Assembly: GCF_010727325.1 (NCBI RefSeq)
Contig: NZ_AP022565.1
Location: 1,488,001 to 1,552,000, forward strand
Origin: Mycolicibacterium alvei
GTDB lineage: Bacteria > Actinomycetota > Actinomycetes > Mycobacteriales > Mycobacteriaceae
DNA: 64,000 nt
Reading direction: 5' to 3'
Positions 18,979 through 28,589 of the stretch are shown one piece after another. The translations under genes were made by a program, and so were the position numbers. Position 1 is the first letter of the stretch; every line of letters begins with the position of its first letter. The notes beneath the pieces are model-generated. The model searched no databases and was not told the DNA's origin. It saw only the letters and a program-made list of their open reading frames with translations.

Positions 18979-19533
18979 TCAGCTTCCCGAACTTTTGCCG
19001 TAGCTCGACGACGAACCGAATCCGCCGCGGGAGATGGATGTGCCCGATTTTGTCTTGGCGGTGGTGCCCTTCGGCAGCTCCAGCGTCCCGCCGCGCGCAA
19101 CGGTGCCGACGCCGCCGCTGTTGCCGCCGTAGTAGTAGCGGTACGGCGAGCCGAGGTAGATGAAGGTGCCGCCCGAACCGCTGTGGCCGCTGGAGCAGTA
19201 CGAGTCGGGCACCACCTCATTGCTGCCGTCCTTGACGCAACTCGCCGCGACTTCCTCTTTGTGCAGCATCTGGTAGCCGAGGGCGACCACGCCGACCACT
19301 CCGACCACGGCCACCGATCCCATCAGGATCTTGCCGCCCATGGCCTTGCGGTCCCGGGCCTTCTGCTCCTGCAGGGCCGCGAACTGAGCGGCCGCTTCAC
19401 GTGCCTTCTGGGCCTTGTCGCGTTGGCGCGCCTCGGCAACCGTCGGCGGCCGAGGTGTGGCGGTGGCCGGATCCTGCCAACGTATGGATCCCCGGCCGTC
19501 GTCGCCCCACTGGTCGTCTGGTCCCGACGTCAT
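18979..19533 (-). CDS. YgiB-like (DUF1190-type) membrane-anchored protein
   Basis: A 184-residue protein with an N-terminal charged, Ala/Gln-rich cytoplasmic stretch likely to be helical (residues 30-65), one membrane helix (about 68-88, VAVVGVVGVVALGYQML), and an extracytoplasmic Gly/Ser/Tyr-rich tail. The tail contains two Cys (SCVKDG, SYCSS) and ends SRGGFGSSSSYGKSSGS, like the low-complexity Ser/Gly tail of YgiB/YjfM proteins. It starts the three-gene operon with the ATP-grasp and DUF350 genes. The function is unknown; a surface substrate of the ATP-grasp enzyme is a possibility. Confidence 0.72.
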   Translation of the reverse strand: MTSGPDDQWGDDGRGSIRWQDPATATPRPPTVAEARQRDKAQKAREAAAQFAALQEQKARDRKAMGGKILMGSVAVVGVVGVVALGYQMLHKEEVAASCVKDGSNEVVPDSYCSSGHSGSGGTFIYLGSPYRYYYGGNSGGVGTVARGGTLELPKGTTAKTKSGTSISRGGFGSSSSYGKSSGS

Positions 19534-19612
19534 TCACACCCCCGCAACAGTGACACCTGCCGGTCATCATAGGAGTACGCCGTCGCGGACAGGCGCGCCG
19601 GCGTCCGCTCGT

Positions 19613-21100
19613 CTATTTCGCCGCTTTTCGGGCCCGCTTCGGCGGAGCGGCTGCCGGGGCCGGCTCCTGAATGCGCGGCCAGGGCCTGGCCTCTTCCAGC
19701 TCGTAGGCCAGCTCCAGCAGCAGTGCTTCCCGGCCACGGGTCGCCGACAGCATCATGCCCACCGGAAGGCCGGCCTTCGTCTGGGCCAGCGGCAGTGAGA
19801 TGGCCGGATCCCCGGTGGCATTCTGCAGAGGTGTGAAGGCCACCCACCCGAGCAGTCGGTCGATGATCTGCTCGTAGTCCGCGGTCGGGTCGAGCCGGCC
19901 GATCTCCAGGGTGGGTTCGGCCAGAGTCGGCATGAGCACCGCGTCATAGCTGTTGGACAGGCGCTCGGTGATCCGCCGCGACCGGGCCAGCCGGGTGGTC
20001 GCGGCCGGGAGCCGATGCAGGTTTCGGGAGGCGAGCCGCTCCAGCCCGAGGGTGAGGTTGTCGAGCTTGTCCCGGTCGAAACTGGGGCCGAAAGAGCGCT
20101 TTCCGCCACGTACCAACGCATACGCCAGAAACGCCCAGTACAGCAGGAAGTCGTCCTTGAACCGGGCCTGGACCGGGTTGCCGATCACGGTGATCTGGTG
20201 GCCGAGCTCCTCGAGCAGCGCGGCGGTCCGGTGGGTCAGCTCGGTCATCTCCGGACCGGCGTCGTGCACGATGGACTGAGTGCACACCGCGATCCGCAGG
20301 CGCTGCTTGCCCGGGCGGCTGACGTCACCGATGGGCGGCAGCTTGGGGTTGCGGTAGACGCGCTCCATCTCCCGGAACAGCGCCGCGGTGTCACGCACCG
20401 ATCGGGTGAGCACCCCGTCGGACACGATCCGCAGCGGCATCATCCGCATGTCCTTGTCCTGCGGCAGGCGGCCCCGGGTGGGTTTGAGACCGACCAACCC
20501 GTTGCAGGCGGCCGGGATCCGGATCGAGCCGCCTCCGTCGTTGGCGTGGGCGATGGGCACCACGCCCGATGCGACGAAGGCACCTGAACCCGATGAGGAG
20601 GCACCCGCGGTATAGGCGGGATTCCACGGATTGCGCACCGGCCCCAGCCGCGGATGCTCGCACGATGCGCTGAAGCCGAACTCCGAGAGTCGGGTCTTGC
20701 CCAGCGGCACGAGACCAGTGGCAAGGTACGCGCGGGCGAAGTCGCCATGAGCCGTTTCGGGGCGGGGTTCCCATGCGTCGGTGCCGCGCATGGTGGGCAT
20801 GCCCTCGACCGCGGCGTTGTCCTTGACGAAGGTCGGAACACCGTCGAAGTACCCGCCGAAGGAGCTGGGCGCGGCGCCGCGGGCATGGGCGCGGTCGAAT
20901 GCCTCGAACGCCAATCCGTTGAGGGTGGGATTGACCGCCTCGACCCGCGCCACCGCGGCCTCGATCAGGTCGGCTGCCGAGACCCGGCCGGCACGCAGCT
21001 CCTCCACCAGGCCGACGGCGTCGTGTTCACCGAGGGCATCGTCGCCGAAGGCGATCACACGGGCCGGGGTATTTCGCGCTGAACGCTGACCGCTGGTCAC
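19613..21100 (-). CDS. amiC: Amidase signature family hydrolase (AmiC-like)
   Basis: A 495-residue amidase. The catalytic Ser-cisSer-Lys triad can be read as Lys in PTFVKDNAAVEG and the serines in AGASSSGSGAF and GGGSIRIPAACN, with the following GLVGLKPTRGRLP typical of the family. The C terminus is lysine/alanine rich (PPKRARKAAK). The start is GTG. Its place between the MarR gene and tsf matches amiC (Rv2888c) of M. tuberculosis. The substrate, an amide or aryl acylamide, is not determined. Confidence 0.9.
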   Translation of the reverse strand: MTSGQRSARNTPARVIAFGDDALGEHDAVGLVEELRAGRVSAADLIEAAVARVEAVNPTLNGLAFEAFDRAHARGAAPSSFGGYFDGVPTFVKDNAAVEGMPTMRGTDAWEPRPETAHGDFARAYLATGLVPLGKTRLSEFGFSASCEHPRLGPVRNPWNPAYTAGASSSGSGAFVASGVVPIAHANDGGGSIRIPAACNGLVGLKPTRGRLPQDKDMRMMPLRIVSDGVLTRSVRDTAALFREMERVYRNPKLPPIGDVSRPGKQRLRIAVCTQSIVHDAGPEMTELTHRTAALLEELGHQITVIGNPVQARFKDDFLLYWAFLAYALVRGGKRSFGPSFDRDKLDNLTLGLERLASRNLHRLPAATTRLARSRRITERLSNSYDAVLMPTLAEPTLEIGRLDPTADYEQIIDRLLGWVAFTPLQNATGDPAISLPLAQTKAGLPVGMMLSATRGREALLLELAYELEEARPWPRIQEPAPAAAPPKRARKAAK

Positions 21101-21123
21101 ACCCCGACGCTAGCAAGCCGTCG

Positions 21124-21978
21124 TCACTGCATCCGAGCCACGCTCTGCAGCGCGGTCAGATGCTCGTCGACGGTCCGCAGTCCGGCACCCATCGTGTTCA
21201 CGGTGACATGCGTGGCGCCGGCGTCGGCCCAGGCGGCGATATCGGCGGCAGTCTGGTCCGGATCACCGGCCCAGGACACGCGACCCTCCATCCCGATGCT
21301 GGACGGATCGCGCTCGGCGGCCACGGCCGCGCGCTCGACCCGCGCACGTGCGTCCTCGAGCTCCGGACCGGGCCCGACCATCGGGAACCAGCCATCGCCC
21401 AGCCGGCCGGCGCGCTCCAGCGCCCGCGCGGAGGCCGCTCCGAACCACACCGGGATCGGGCGCTGCACCGGCAGCGGTGCCAGGCCGGCACCGGTCACCC
21501 GGTGGTATCGGCCCTCGAAGGTCACCGACGATTCGGTCCACAGCCGACGCATCAGCTCGACCTGCTCCTCCGACCGCTTGCCGCGGTTCCCGAAATCCTC
21601 ACCCAGCGCCTCGTACTCAACCGCGTTCCAGCCCAGTCCCACACCCAGGCGCAGCCGCCCGCCGGTGAGCAGGTCGACCTCGGCCGCCTGCTTGGCCACG
21701 AGTACGGCCTGGCGCTGCGGCAGGATGATCACCCCGGTCACCAGTTCCAGCTCCGTGACGGCGGCCAGGTAGCCGAACATCACCAGCGGCTCGTGAAATG
21801 TGGTGTACAGGTCGTACGGGCCTGACCAGTCCCGGTGAACCGCCGGATCGGCGCCGACAACGTGGTCGTAGGCCAGGATGTGAGTGAAGCCCAGCTCTTC
21901 GACACGTTGGCCGTAGGCACGCACGGCTCCGGGATCCCCGCCGAGTTCCGTCTGCGGAAAGACCACTCCGACGCGCAT
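21124..21978 (-). CDS. LLM-class F420-dependent oxidoreductase
   Basis: A 284-residue luciferase-like TIM-barrel oxidoreductase of the F420-dependent type common in mycobacteria (MRVGVVFPQTELGG at the start, GWNAVEYEALGEDFGNRG in the middle, then VWFGAASARALERAGRLGDGW). The ATG at 21978 is chosen because AGGAGG lies 5 bp upstream; the alternative GTG at 21984 would overlap that site. It lies between the tsf terminator and the amidase. Reaction and substrate are unknown. Confidence 0.87.
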   Translation of the reverse strand: MRVGVVFPQTELGGDPGAVRAYGQRVEELGFTHILAYDHVVGADPAVHRDWSGPYDLYTTFHEPLVMFGYLAAVTELELVTGVIILPQRQAVLVAKQAAEVDLLTGGRLRLGVGLGWNAVEYEALGEDFGNRGKRSEEQVELMRRLWTESSVTFEGRYHRVTGAGLAPLPVQRPIPVWFGAASARALERAGRLGDGWFPMVGPGPELEDARARVERAAVAAERDPSSIGMEGRVSWAGDPDQTAADIAAWADAGATHVTVNTMGAGLRTVDEHLTALQSVARMQ

Positions 21979-22079
21979 GCTCACCTCCTACACATTGGTA
22001 CCTGTCACACTCCCACACCGGCAAAGGCCCTCGCCCCGGCGCAAGCAACTACCCGGCACCGACCGGGTCACGAATGAAC

Positions 22080-22124
22080 AAAACCCCGCGCTTTCCGGGA
22101 TCGCCGGAATGAGCGCGGGGTTTT
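22080..22124 (-). terminator. Rho-independent terminator of the rpsB-tsf operon
   Basis: A long hairpin: outer 13-bp stem AAAACCCCGCGCT / AGCGCGGGGTTTT, with an inner TTCCGG / CCGGAA stem in the loop. It lies 90 bp beyond the tsf stop and ends in TTTT in the minus direction; AAAA on the other side makes it potentially bidirectional. It isolates the translation operon from the LLM gene. Confidence 0.88.
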
Positions 22125-22213
22125 GCAACGGGCGGCGACGGCCGAGCCGTCCATCGGGTGAGGACGGCCGAGCCGTCAATCGGGTGTGGTGTGCCGCCCG
22201 GGTCTGCGTACTG

Positions 22214-23041
22214 CTAGGCCTGGCCGACCTCGAACCGCACGAAGCGGGTCACGGTGACCCCGGCCTCGTCCAGCAGGGCCTTCACGGTCTTCTTGTTATC
22301 GGACACCGACGCCTGGTCCAGCAGCACGACGTCCTTGTAGTAGCCCGTGACGCGACCTTCGACGATCTTGGCCAGCGCCTGCTCCGGCTTGCCTTCTGAC
22401 TTCGCGGTCTCCTCGGCGATACGGCGCTCGTTGGCGACGATGTCCTCGGGCACGTCCTCACGGGTGAGGTACTTGGCCTTGAGCGCGGCGATCTGCAGGG
22501 CGACCGCGTGCGCGGCCTCCTTGCCCTTGTCCGCATCGCCGGCCTGGTACTCGACCAGAACACCAACGGCCGGCGGGAGGTCCGCCGCACGCTTGTGCAG
22601 GTAGGTCTCGACCGTGCCGTCGAAGTAGGCGGCCCGACGCAGCTCGAGCTTCTCGCCGATCTTGGCGCTCAGGTCCGCGATGGCCTGCTCGACCGTCGTG
22701 CCGCCGGCCTTGGCCGCCTTGAGGGCATCCACGTCGCCGGCCTTCGCCGCAGCAGCCGCCGCGACGACCTGGTCGGCAAGCTCCTGGAACTCGCCGTTCT
22801 TGGCGACGAAGTCGGTCTCGGAGTTCAGCTCGATCAGCGCGCCGTCCTTGGCCGCGACCAGACCCTCGGCGGTGGCGCGCTCAGCGCGCTTGCCGACGTC
22901 CTTGGCGCCCTTGATACGAAGCAGCTCGATAGCCTTGTCGAAGTCGCCGCCGGTGTCGACCAGAGCGTTCTTCGAGTCGAGCATTCCGGCGCCAGTCAGC
23001 TCCCGCAGTCGCTTGACGTCGGCAGCGGTGTAGTTAGCCAT
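22214..23041 (-). CDS. tsf: Elongation factor Ts
   Basis: The guanine-nucleotide exchange factor for EF-Tu. The 275-residue protein starts [20 protein letters not shown] and contains the [10 protein letters not shown] motif that contacts EF-Tu. The ATG at 23041 is chosen from the conserved N terminus; the open frame extends upstream through the rpsB end without meaning. It lies 19 bp after rpsB in the standard operon. Confidence 0.97.
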   Translation of the reverse strand: MANYTAADVKRLRELTGAGMLDSKNALVDTGGDFDKAIELLRIKGAKDVGKRAERATAEGLVAAKDGALIELNSETDFVAKNGEFQELADQVVAAAAAAKAGDVDALKAAKAGGTTVEQAIADLSAKIGEKLELRRAAYFDGTVETYLHKRAADLPPAVGVLVEYQAGDADKGKEAAHAVALQIAALKAKYLTREDVPEDIVANERRIAEETAKSEGKPEQALAKIVEGRVTGYYKDVVLLDQASVSDNKKTVKALLDEAGVTVTRFVRFEVGQA

Positions 23042-23060
23042 GTAAAGACTTCTCCTGGAA

Positions 23061-23897
23061 TTACGAAGCGTCAGTGGATGTTTCGGGTGCGGCAGCGGCC
23101 TCGCCCTCGGCGGGGACGGCGGTGGCGCCGGCCAGCAGCTCCTGCTCCCACTCGGCGAGCGGCTCGACACCCTCGGTGGCCTGCTTCTCGCCGGCACCGG
23201 CACCTGCGCCGGCCCGGGCCTTCAGACCCTCGGCGACCGCGGAGGCCACAACCTTGGTCAGCAGAGCGGCCGAACGGATCGCGTCGTCGTTACCCGGGAT
23301 CGGGTAGTTGACCTGATCGGGGTCGCAGTTGGTGTCCAGGATCGCGATGACCGGGATGCCCAGCTTGATGGCCTCGTTGACGGCCAGGTGCTCCTTGTTG
23401 GTGTCGACGACCCAGACCGCCGACGGCACCTTGGCCATGTCGCGGATACCACCGAGGCTGCGCTCAAGCTTGTTCTTCTCACGCGTGAGCATGAGGATTT
23501 CCTTCTTGGTGCGACCCTCGAAGCCACCGGTCTGCTCCATGGCCTCGAGCTCCTTCATACGCTGAAGGCGCTTGTGCACAGTGGAGAAGTTGGTGAGCAT
23601 GCCGCCCAGCCAGCGCTGGTTCACGTAGGGCATGCCGACGCGGGTGGCCTCTTCGGCGATGGACTCCTGCGCCTGCTTCTTGGTGCCGACGAACAGGATG
23701 GTGCCGCCGTGGGCCACCGTCTCCTTGACGAACTCGTAGGCCTTGTCGATGTAGGTCAGCGTCTGCTGCAGATCGATGATGTAGATGCCATTGCGGTCGG
23801 TGAAGATGAACCGCTTCATCTTGGGGTTCCAGCGTCGGGTCTGATGCCCGAAGTGAGCGCCACTGTCCAGCAGCTGCTTCATGGTCACAACAGCCAT
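23061..23897 (-). CDS. rpsB: 30S ribosomal protein S2
   Basis: S2 of the small subunit, 278 residues, with the normal core ([20 protein letters not shown] to [15 protein letters not shown]) and an actinobacterial C-terminal extension rich in Ala, Gly and Glu. It is the first gene of rpsB-tsf. A leader of roughly 200 bases without coding precedes it. Confidence 0.97.
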   Translation of the reverse strand: MAVVTMKQLLDSGAHFGHQTRRWNPKMKRFIFTDRNGIYIIDLQQTLTYIDKAYEFVKETVAHGGTILFVGTKKQAQESIAEEATRVGMPYVNQRWLGGMLTNFSTVHKRLQRMKELEAMEQTGGFEGRTKKEILMLTREKNKLERSLGGIRDMAKVPSAVWVVDTNKEHLAVNEAIKLGIPVIAILDTNCDPDQVNYPIPGNDDAIRSAALLTKVVASAVAEGLKARAGAGAGAGEKQATEGVEPLAEWEQELLAGATAVPAEGEAAAAPETSTDAS

Positions 23898-24197
23898 GAG
23901 CTCATTCCTTTATGTGTCGGTTGTCGCCCGGCGTCGGGTGATGCCAGGCCCTGGTGCCTGCCAGCTGCCGAACCTGCACCGGGAAATCCCCAGGTCAGGA
24001 CCGTCGGCATCCGTGTACGACCCCATCGAGGCGATCGATATGCGCAGACACGCGAAGTCAGCCCGCTAGCGAGCTGCGGCTAGAAGTTTACACGCTGCAC
24101 AGGCGTGCCTTTACCACGCGGCAAACGCGGACACATTCATCCACAGCCCCGGGTTTCGGGTCTTCCGGACCGTCCGGGTTGACGCTGAACTGTGGTG
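23898..24197. promoter_or_regulatory. Divergent intergenic region: rpsB leader and M23 upstream region
   Basis: About 300 bases without a supportable gene between divergent rpsB and the M23 peptidase gene. On the minus strand TAAACT at 24085-24090 is a possible -10 for rpsB, giving a leader of nearly 190 nt that could carry S2 autoregulation. I could not identify a specific regulatory fold by eye. Confidence 0.35.
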
Positions 24198-24692
24198 ATG
24201 AGGTTTGCCGCGACGGTACTGCTGGTGAGTATGGCGTGGATCTGGCCGGCGGCCACCCACGCCGAGGGCTCGCGGTTGCACTGGCCGGTGTCTCCGCGAC
24301 CGGCAGTGACCAGGGGTTTCGATGCCCCCTCCCCCAATTGGCACCGCGGTCACCGCGGTGTCGACCTGGCTGCCGTGCCGGACCAGCCGATCCATGCCGC
24401 AGGCCCGGGCACCGTGGTGTTCGCCGGCGTGCTGGCCGGGCGTCCGGTGGTCTCACTCGCCCACCCGGGAGGGCTGCGCACCAGCTACGAACCGGTGCAG
24501 GCGGCGGTACGGCCCGGACAGACCGTTGCGGCCGGTCAGCTACTCGGCACCGTGCTGGCCGGCCACCCCGGTTGTCCGGTGCCGGCCTGCCTGCACTGGG
24601 GCGCGATGTGGGGTGCGGCTGCCCGGGCGGACTACGTCGACCCGTTGGCGCTGTTGCCCGAGACCCCGATCCGGCTCAAGCCGCTGCGTTGA
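24198..24692 (+). CDS. Secreted M23 (LytM-type) peptidase-like protein, catalytic His replaced
   Basis: A 164-residue exported protein: signal peptide of about 24 residues ending ATHAEG, then a minimal LytM fold. The zinc ligands His52 and Asp56 are present in GHRGVDLA and His133 in CLHWG, but the first His of the usual HxH pair is Cys131. A second Cys lies six residues earlier, so a disulfide is possible. The protein may be a weak or non-catalytic cell-wall binding domain, like EnvC/NlpD activators. ATG 24198 is used; two GTG codons precede it directly. Its position between rpsB and xerC corresponds to Rv2891. Confidence 0.85.
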   Translation: MRFAATVLLVSMAWIWPAATHAEGSRLHWPVSPRPAVTRGFDAPSPNWHRGHRGVDLAAVPDQPIHAAGPGTVVFAGVLAGRPVVSLAHPGGLRTSYEPVQAAVRPGQTVAAGQLLGTVLAGHPGCPVPACLHWGAMWGAAARADYVDPLALLPETPIRLKPLR

Positions 24693-24793
24693 TTCTGCCG
24701 CGTTATTGATTCTGCGGTGATGGCGTCGAGCACTCGCACTTTTCCGCCGTGGGCGCAGCGTCAACGGTCGACGTGGGTGTGCTAGTCAAGCGC

Positions 24794-25690
24794 TCAGCAG
24801 CGGCGACGGTCCAGAAACCCGACCATCGCCTCGAGCACGACATCCGGCCGGTCGCGTTGCACCCAATGTCCTGCGCCCGCAATGATTTCGAGCTGAGCGT
24901 CGGGGATCAGTGTAGCAGCCGCACGGGCGCGCGCGACCGGAACACCCGGGTCACGGTCGCCGTGAACGATCAGCGCCGGGCGGCAAAACGACGTCAGCCG
25001 CCCGGTGTAGTCGGTGCGCTGCCGATTCCACCTGACCTGGTCACGCTGCCACTGCTCGAATGCACCGAATCCCTCGGGCCGACCCGCCGCACTCATGATC
25101 TCGTCCATCAACGCGTCGCTGAGCTGCGTGGGGTCGGTGATCAGTGCCTGCATGCTGCGTTCCATCGCCCTGCGGTTGGTCGCCACCCAGCGGGTCACCA
25201 CACCGAGCAGGCCGGTGCGCAGCATCGCCCAGGTGACGAGCTGCCGCACACCCGTCAGCGGGCCGTCCGACAGCCGGGGCATGACGCCGTAGCTGCTCAG
25301 CAGCATCGCACCGGTCACGCGGTCCGGCCGGTCCAGTACATGGCCGATGGTCATGCCGCCACCGAGCGACAGTCCACCGATCGCATAGCGCTGCAGCCCG
25401 AGCGCATCGACGAACTCCCCCACGTAGGCGACCAACCGTTCCTGCGTCACCGGCAACCGGGCCGGCGCACTGTGGCCGTAGCCGGGATGGTCCGGTGCCA
25501 CGACGCGGTAACCGGCCCGGGCCAGCCGCGGCCCGACCCCGCCCCACGACAACGATGCGCTGTCCACGCCACCGCCGTGCAACAACACGACCGGGGGCGC
25601 CGCGCGGTCGGTGGTCCAAGTGAGATAGGAAACCGTGCCTGACGGCAGTTCGACGGTTGATCGGGTCGGCTCGACAGTCGGCTCCGGCAC
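24794..25690 (-). CDS. Alpha/beta hydrolase
   Basis: A 298-residue alpha/beta-hydrolase-fold enzyme. The oxyanion segment VVLLHGGGVDS, the nucleophile elbow GGLSLGGG (Ser) and a C-terminal AGAGHWVQRDRP with the catalytic His are visible, and the acid is probably in HGDRDPGVP. It resembles C-C bond or ester hydrolases. It starts (GTG) 12 bases after the xerC stop with a GAGGGAG ribosome binding site, so it is likely co-transcribed with xerC without a functional link. Confidence 0.88.
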   Translation of the reverse strand: MPEPTVEPTRSTVELPSGTVSYLTWTTDRAAPPVVLLHGGGVDSASLSWGGVGPRLARAGYRVVAPDHPGYGHSAPARLPVTQERLVAYVGEFVDALGLQRYAIGGLSLGGGMTIGHVLDRPDRVTGAMLLSSYGVMPRLSDGPLTGVRQLVTWAMLRTGLLGVVTRWVATNRRAMERSMQALITDPTQLSDALMDEIMSAAGRPEGFGAFEQWQRDQVRWNRQRTDYTGRLTSFCRPALIVHGDRDPGVPVARARAAATLIPDAQLEIIAGAGHWVQRDRPDVVLEAMVGFLDRRRC

Positions 25691-25701
25691 TATCTCCCTC
25701 T

Positions 25702-26598
25702 TCAGGCTCGTGGGTGGGCCTGGTCGTGCACCGCACGCAGTCGCTCCACGGTGACATGGGTGTAGAGCTGTGTGGTGGCCAGCGAGGTGTGGCCCAGCAA
25801 CTCCTGGACGATGCGCAGATCCGCACCACCTTCGAGCAGGTGGGTGGCCGCACTGTGCCGCAGTCCGTGCGGGCCGATGTCGGGGGCACCGTCGACGGCG
25901 GAGACCGTCTGGTGCACGACGGTGCGCGCCTGACGCGGATCGAGCCGTTTCCCGCGGGCCCCGAGCAGTAGCGCGGGGCCGGAATCGGCAGTGGCCAGGG
26001 CGGGGCGCCCTTCGGTGAGCCAGGCGGTGAGCGCGTGGTGTGCGGGCTCGCCGAACGGGACCGTGCGCTGCTTGTTGCCCTTGCCCAGCACCTGCAACAC
26101 CCGACGCCCGGTGTCGATGTCGTCGATGTCAAGCCCGCACAACTCACTGACCCGGATCCCGGTGGCATACAGCATCTCCACGATCAAGCGGTCCCGCAAT
26201 GCCAGCGGATCACCCTCGCGCGCCGCGGAATTGATCGCTTCCATGGCGTCGAGGGCCTGATCGCGACGCAGCACCGCCGGCAACGTGCGGTGTGCTTTGG
26301 GGACCTGCAACCGGGCCGCGGCGTCATCAGCGAGAAGTCCCCGCCGGGCCGCCCAGGTGCAGAAGGTCTTGACCGTGGAGGTGCGCCGCGCCAGCGTGGT
26401 CCGCGCCGCTCCGGATGCGGCCTGCCCGGCCAACCACGACCGAAGCGCCGGCAGGGTCACCGTCTCCGGACCGCCGCCGGTGAAGTCGAACAGAGCCGAC
26501 AGGTCACCCCGGTAGGCGCGGCGGGTGTGCTCGGACCTGCCGCACTGCAGCGCGAGGTACTCGTCGAACTCGGCGAGCACATCCTGAACTGCGGGCAC
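25702..26598 (-). CDS. xerC: Tyrosine recombinase XerC
   Basis: Chromosome dimer resolution recombinase acting with XerD at dif. The 298-residue protein has a SAM-like N-terminal domain and the catalytic set: Arg in [19 protein letters not shown] and the nucleophile Tyr in TTQLYTHVT. Length and position between the M23 gene and viuB/dprA match M. tuberculosis Rv2894c. The N terminus begins [17 protein letters not shown] with GTG. It is core, not a phage integrase. Confidence 0.94.
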   Translation of the reverse strand: MPAVQDVLAEFDEYLALQCGRSEHTRRAYRGDLSALFDFTGGGPETVTLPALRSWLAGQAASGAARTTLARRTSTVKTFCTWAARRGLLADDAAARLQVPKAHRTLPAVLRRDQALDAMEAINSAAREGDPLALRDRLIVEMLYATGIRVSELCGLDIDDIDTGRRVLQVLGKGNKQRTVPFGEPAHHALTAWLTEGRPALATADSGPALLLGARGKRLDPRQARTVVHQTVSAVDGAPDIGPHGLRHSAATHLLEGGADLRIVQELLGHTSLATTQLYTHVTVERLRAVHDQAHPRA

Positions 26599-26666
26599 CC
26601 TGCCACCGTGGCAGAAGTCCGCCCGCCCCGCACCCGACGCGCCGGGCCGCTACCGTCGCGTGACCA

Positions 26667-28589
26667 TCACGGGTTCATCTCGTAGCGCCCGGCCAGTCCA
26701 CGCACACCTGCCACCACGCGATCACGGCGGGCACTGTCTGCCACCGGCTGCTTGACGATGTCGAGGGCGCGCTGCCGTTGCACCACAGTGGCATCCGGAT
26801 GGCAATGCAGCTTGGTCGCGTGCGTGGACATGTCGGTGACGAGCACCTCGAAGAGATGGTCGATCAGATCGGTGTCGATTGCTTCGATCTCCGCCTGCTC
26901 CAGGATCAGCTGGGCATACGGGATGAGCGTGAACATCTCGCCGACGGCGAGCAGGAAATCGACGTTGCGCTGCTGTTCGGCGTTCGGTGTCGCCACCGCG
27001 AGCAGCGTCTGCAAAGACTGTGCCTGGGCCAGGAACACAGCGACATTCGGCGTCGTCGCGAATCGGCGCAGCACCGCCTGCCAATCCCCGAACCTGATTC
27101 TCGCCAAACCACTGCTGGGTCCCTGCCGGAACAGGAAGTCGTCATTGACCGTATCCCTGCGCGTCGGAACCTCCGGCACCTCGACCAGCAGCGGCTTGAG
27201 TTGTGGAATACGCTGCGCCAAGGGCGATTCCGCAAGTGCGCCACCGACGGCGCGCAGGCCTCCGGAGAGTGCACTCAACACCGGTGCCGGCGCCCGACCG
27301 ACCGGCAGCACAGACATCGCCGCCAGACCGGCATCGGCAGCGCCGAACATGTAGTTCTGCATGAACTTCAGCGACAGCGCCATGTTGACGTGCACCGTGC
27401 CTTCGAGGCGTGGTAGTCCGGTGACGCCGAGCAGCGCCATGGTGAAGTACATGTCGGATTCGAAGGCCCGGGCCGCGATGGTGTCGGACAGCAGCGTGAC
27501 GATCTTTTCGCCCTCGCGGGTGACGTTCATCTTCTCGATCGCGTTGAACAGCAGGTACCGCCGGTCGTCCAGGCTCGCACTCCGCATGTAGTCGATGGCC
27601 CGCTCGCTGTAGAGCTTCATCCCGATCAGCCGGGCGTAGCCGTCGGCGAGCATACGGCGGATCTGCGGGAATTCGGTCACCCGCTGGCCGAACAGCACGC
27701 GGTTCTCGGCGTGGGTGACGGCCTCGTACATGGCGTGCTCACAGGCCCCGATCGCACCGAATCCGAGGTTGAACTTGCCGATGTTGACGGTGTTGATCGC
27801 GGCGTTGAACGCCGCTTTGCCCTCGTGCAGGATGTCGTCGGCACCGACCGGGTAATCCTCGAGATCGAAGGCCGCGACGTACATCTGACTGTCGACGACG
27901 TTGCGGCGCAGGTGGTAGTTCGAATGTCGGCTGTCGGCGGCGAAGAACAGGTATCCGTCGAAATCCTGCTCAGGGCGGCGCCGGTCGAGGTCGGAACTGT
28001 CGATGATGGGTTTATCGGAGCGACGGCCGAACACCGAGACCATGCCGGCCAGGTTGCCGTTGCCGATGTAGTACTTGCCGCCGTTTGCCTCGTACGACCC
28101 GTCCGCATTGGGTGTGAGCACCATGTCGGTCGAGTAGACGTCGGCGCCGTGGTCCTGCTCGGACAGCCCGAAGGCGAAGATCTCCCCCGAATCCAGCAGG
28201 GCGGCAGCCTTCTTGCGCGCCACCGTGTTCTCCGACTGCCAGATCGGACCGAGGCCGAGGATGGTGACCTGCCAGACGTACCAGTACTGCATGCCGTAGA
28301 ACCCGAGGATCTGGCTGTACATGGCATTGCGCGCGGTGTCCCAGCGCTTGTCGGGATCGCCGGCGGCCTCCGACGCCGGGGTCAGGAACGTCGCGAAGAT
28401 GCCCTCCCGCTTGACCAGGTCGAGAAAGTCGCTGTACCAGACCCGATCCCGGTCCTGCTGCTTGAGCCACCGCTTGCCGTGGGACTCGAAGAAATCGATG
28501 GTGGCCCGGAAGATCTCCCGGGTTCTGCTGTCGAACTGGTCGAAGTCGGTCCGGTTCGGGTCGAACAGGACATCAGATCGTGCGGTCAC
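26667..28589 (-). CDS. Acyl-CoA dehydrogenase/oxidase-family flavoprotein
   Basis: A 640-residue member of the acyl-CoA dehydrogenase/oxidase superfamily, longer than the usual 380-residue enzymes and closer in size to acyl-CoA oxidases. Family features include AFGLSEQDHGADVYSTDMVL (FAD/substrate loop), GGKYYIGNGN and the helical C-terminal domain. The GTG at 28589 overlaps the MpaB-type gene stop by 4 bases, which fixes the start; a longer open frame upstream is only a shadow. With the MpaB-type and TetR genes it makes one operon. Substrate unknown, probably a branched or cyclic acyl-CoA. Confidence 0.85.
   Translation of the reverse strand: MTARSDVLFDPNRTDFDQFDSRTREIFRATIDFFESHGKRWLKQQDRDRVWYSDFLDLVKREGIFATFLTPASEAAGDPDKRWDTARNAMYSQILGFYGMQYWYVWQVTILGLGPIWQSENTVARKKAAALLDSGEIFAFGLSEQDHGADVYSTDMVLTPNADGSYEANGGKYYIGNGNLAGMVSVFGRRSDKPIIDSSDLDRRRPEQDFDGYLFFAADSRHSNYHLRRNVVDSQMYVAAFDLEDYPVGADDILHEGKAAFNAAINTVNIGKFNLGFGAIGACEHAMYEAVTHAENRVLFGQRVTEFPQIRRMLADGYARLIGMKLYSERAIDYMRSASLDDRRYLLFNAIEKMNVTREGEKIVTLLSDTIAARAFESDMYFTMALLGVTGLPRLEGTVHVNMALSLKFMQNYMFGAADAGLAAMSVLPVGRAPAPVLSALSGGLRAVGGALAESPLAQRIPQLKPLLVEVPEVPTRRDTVNDDFLFRQGPSSGLARIRFGDWQAVLRRFATTPNVAVFLAQAQSLQTLLAVATPNAEQQRNVDFLLAVGEMFTLIPYAQLILEQAEIEAIDTDLIDHLFEVLVTDMSTHATKLHCHPDATVVQRQRALDIVKQPVADSARRDRVVAGVRGLAGRYEMNP

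Noticed and set aside
25702..26598. Tyrosine recombinase considered as a phage or island integrase
   Set aside because: Length, motifs and position between the M23 and viuB/dprA genes fit chromosomal XerC; no att site or tRNA is near.
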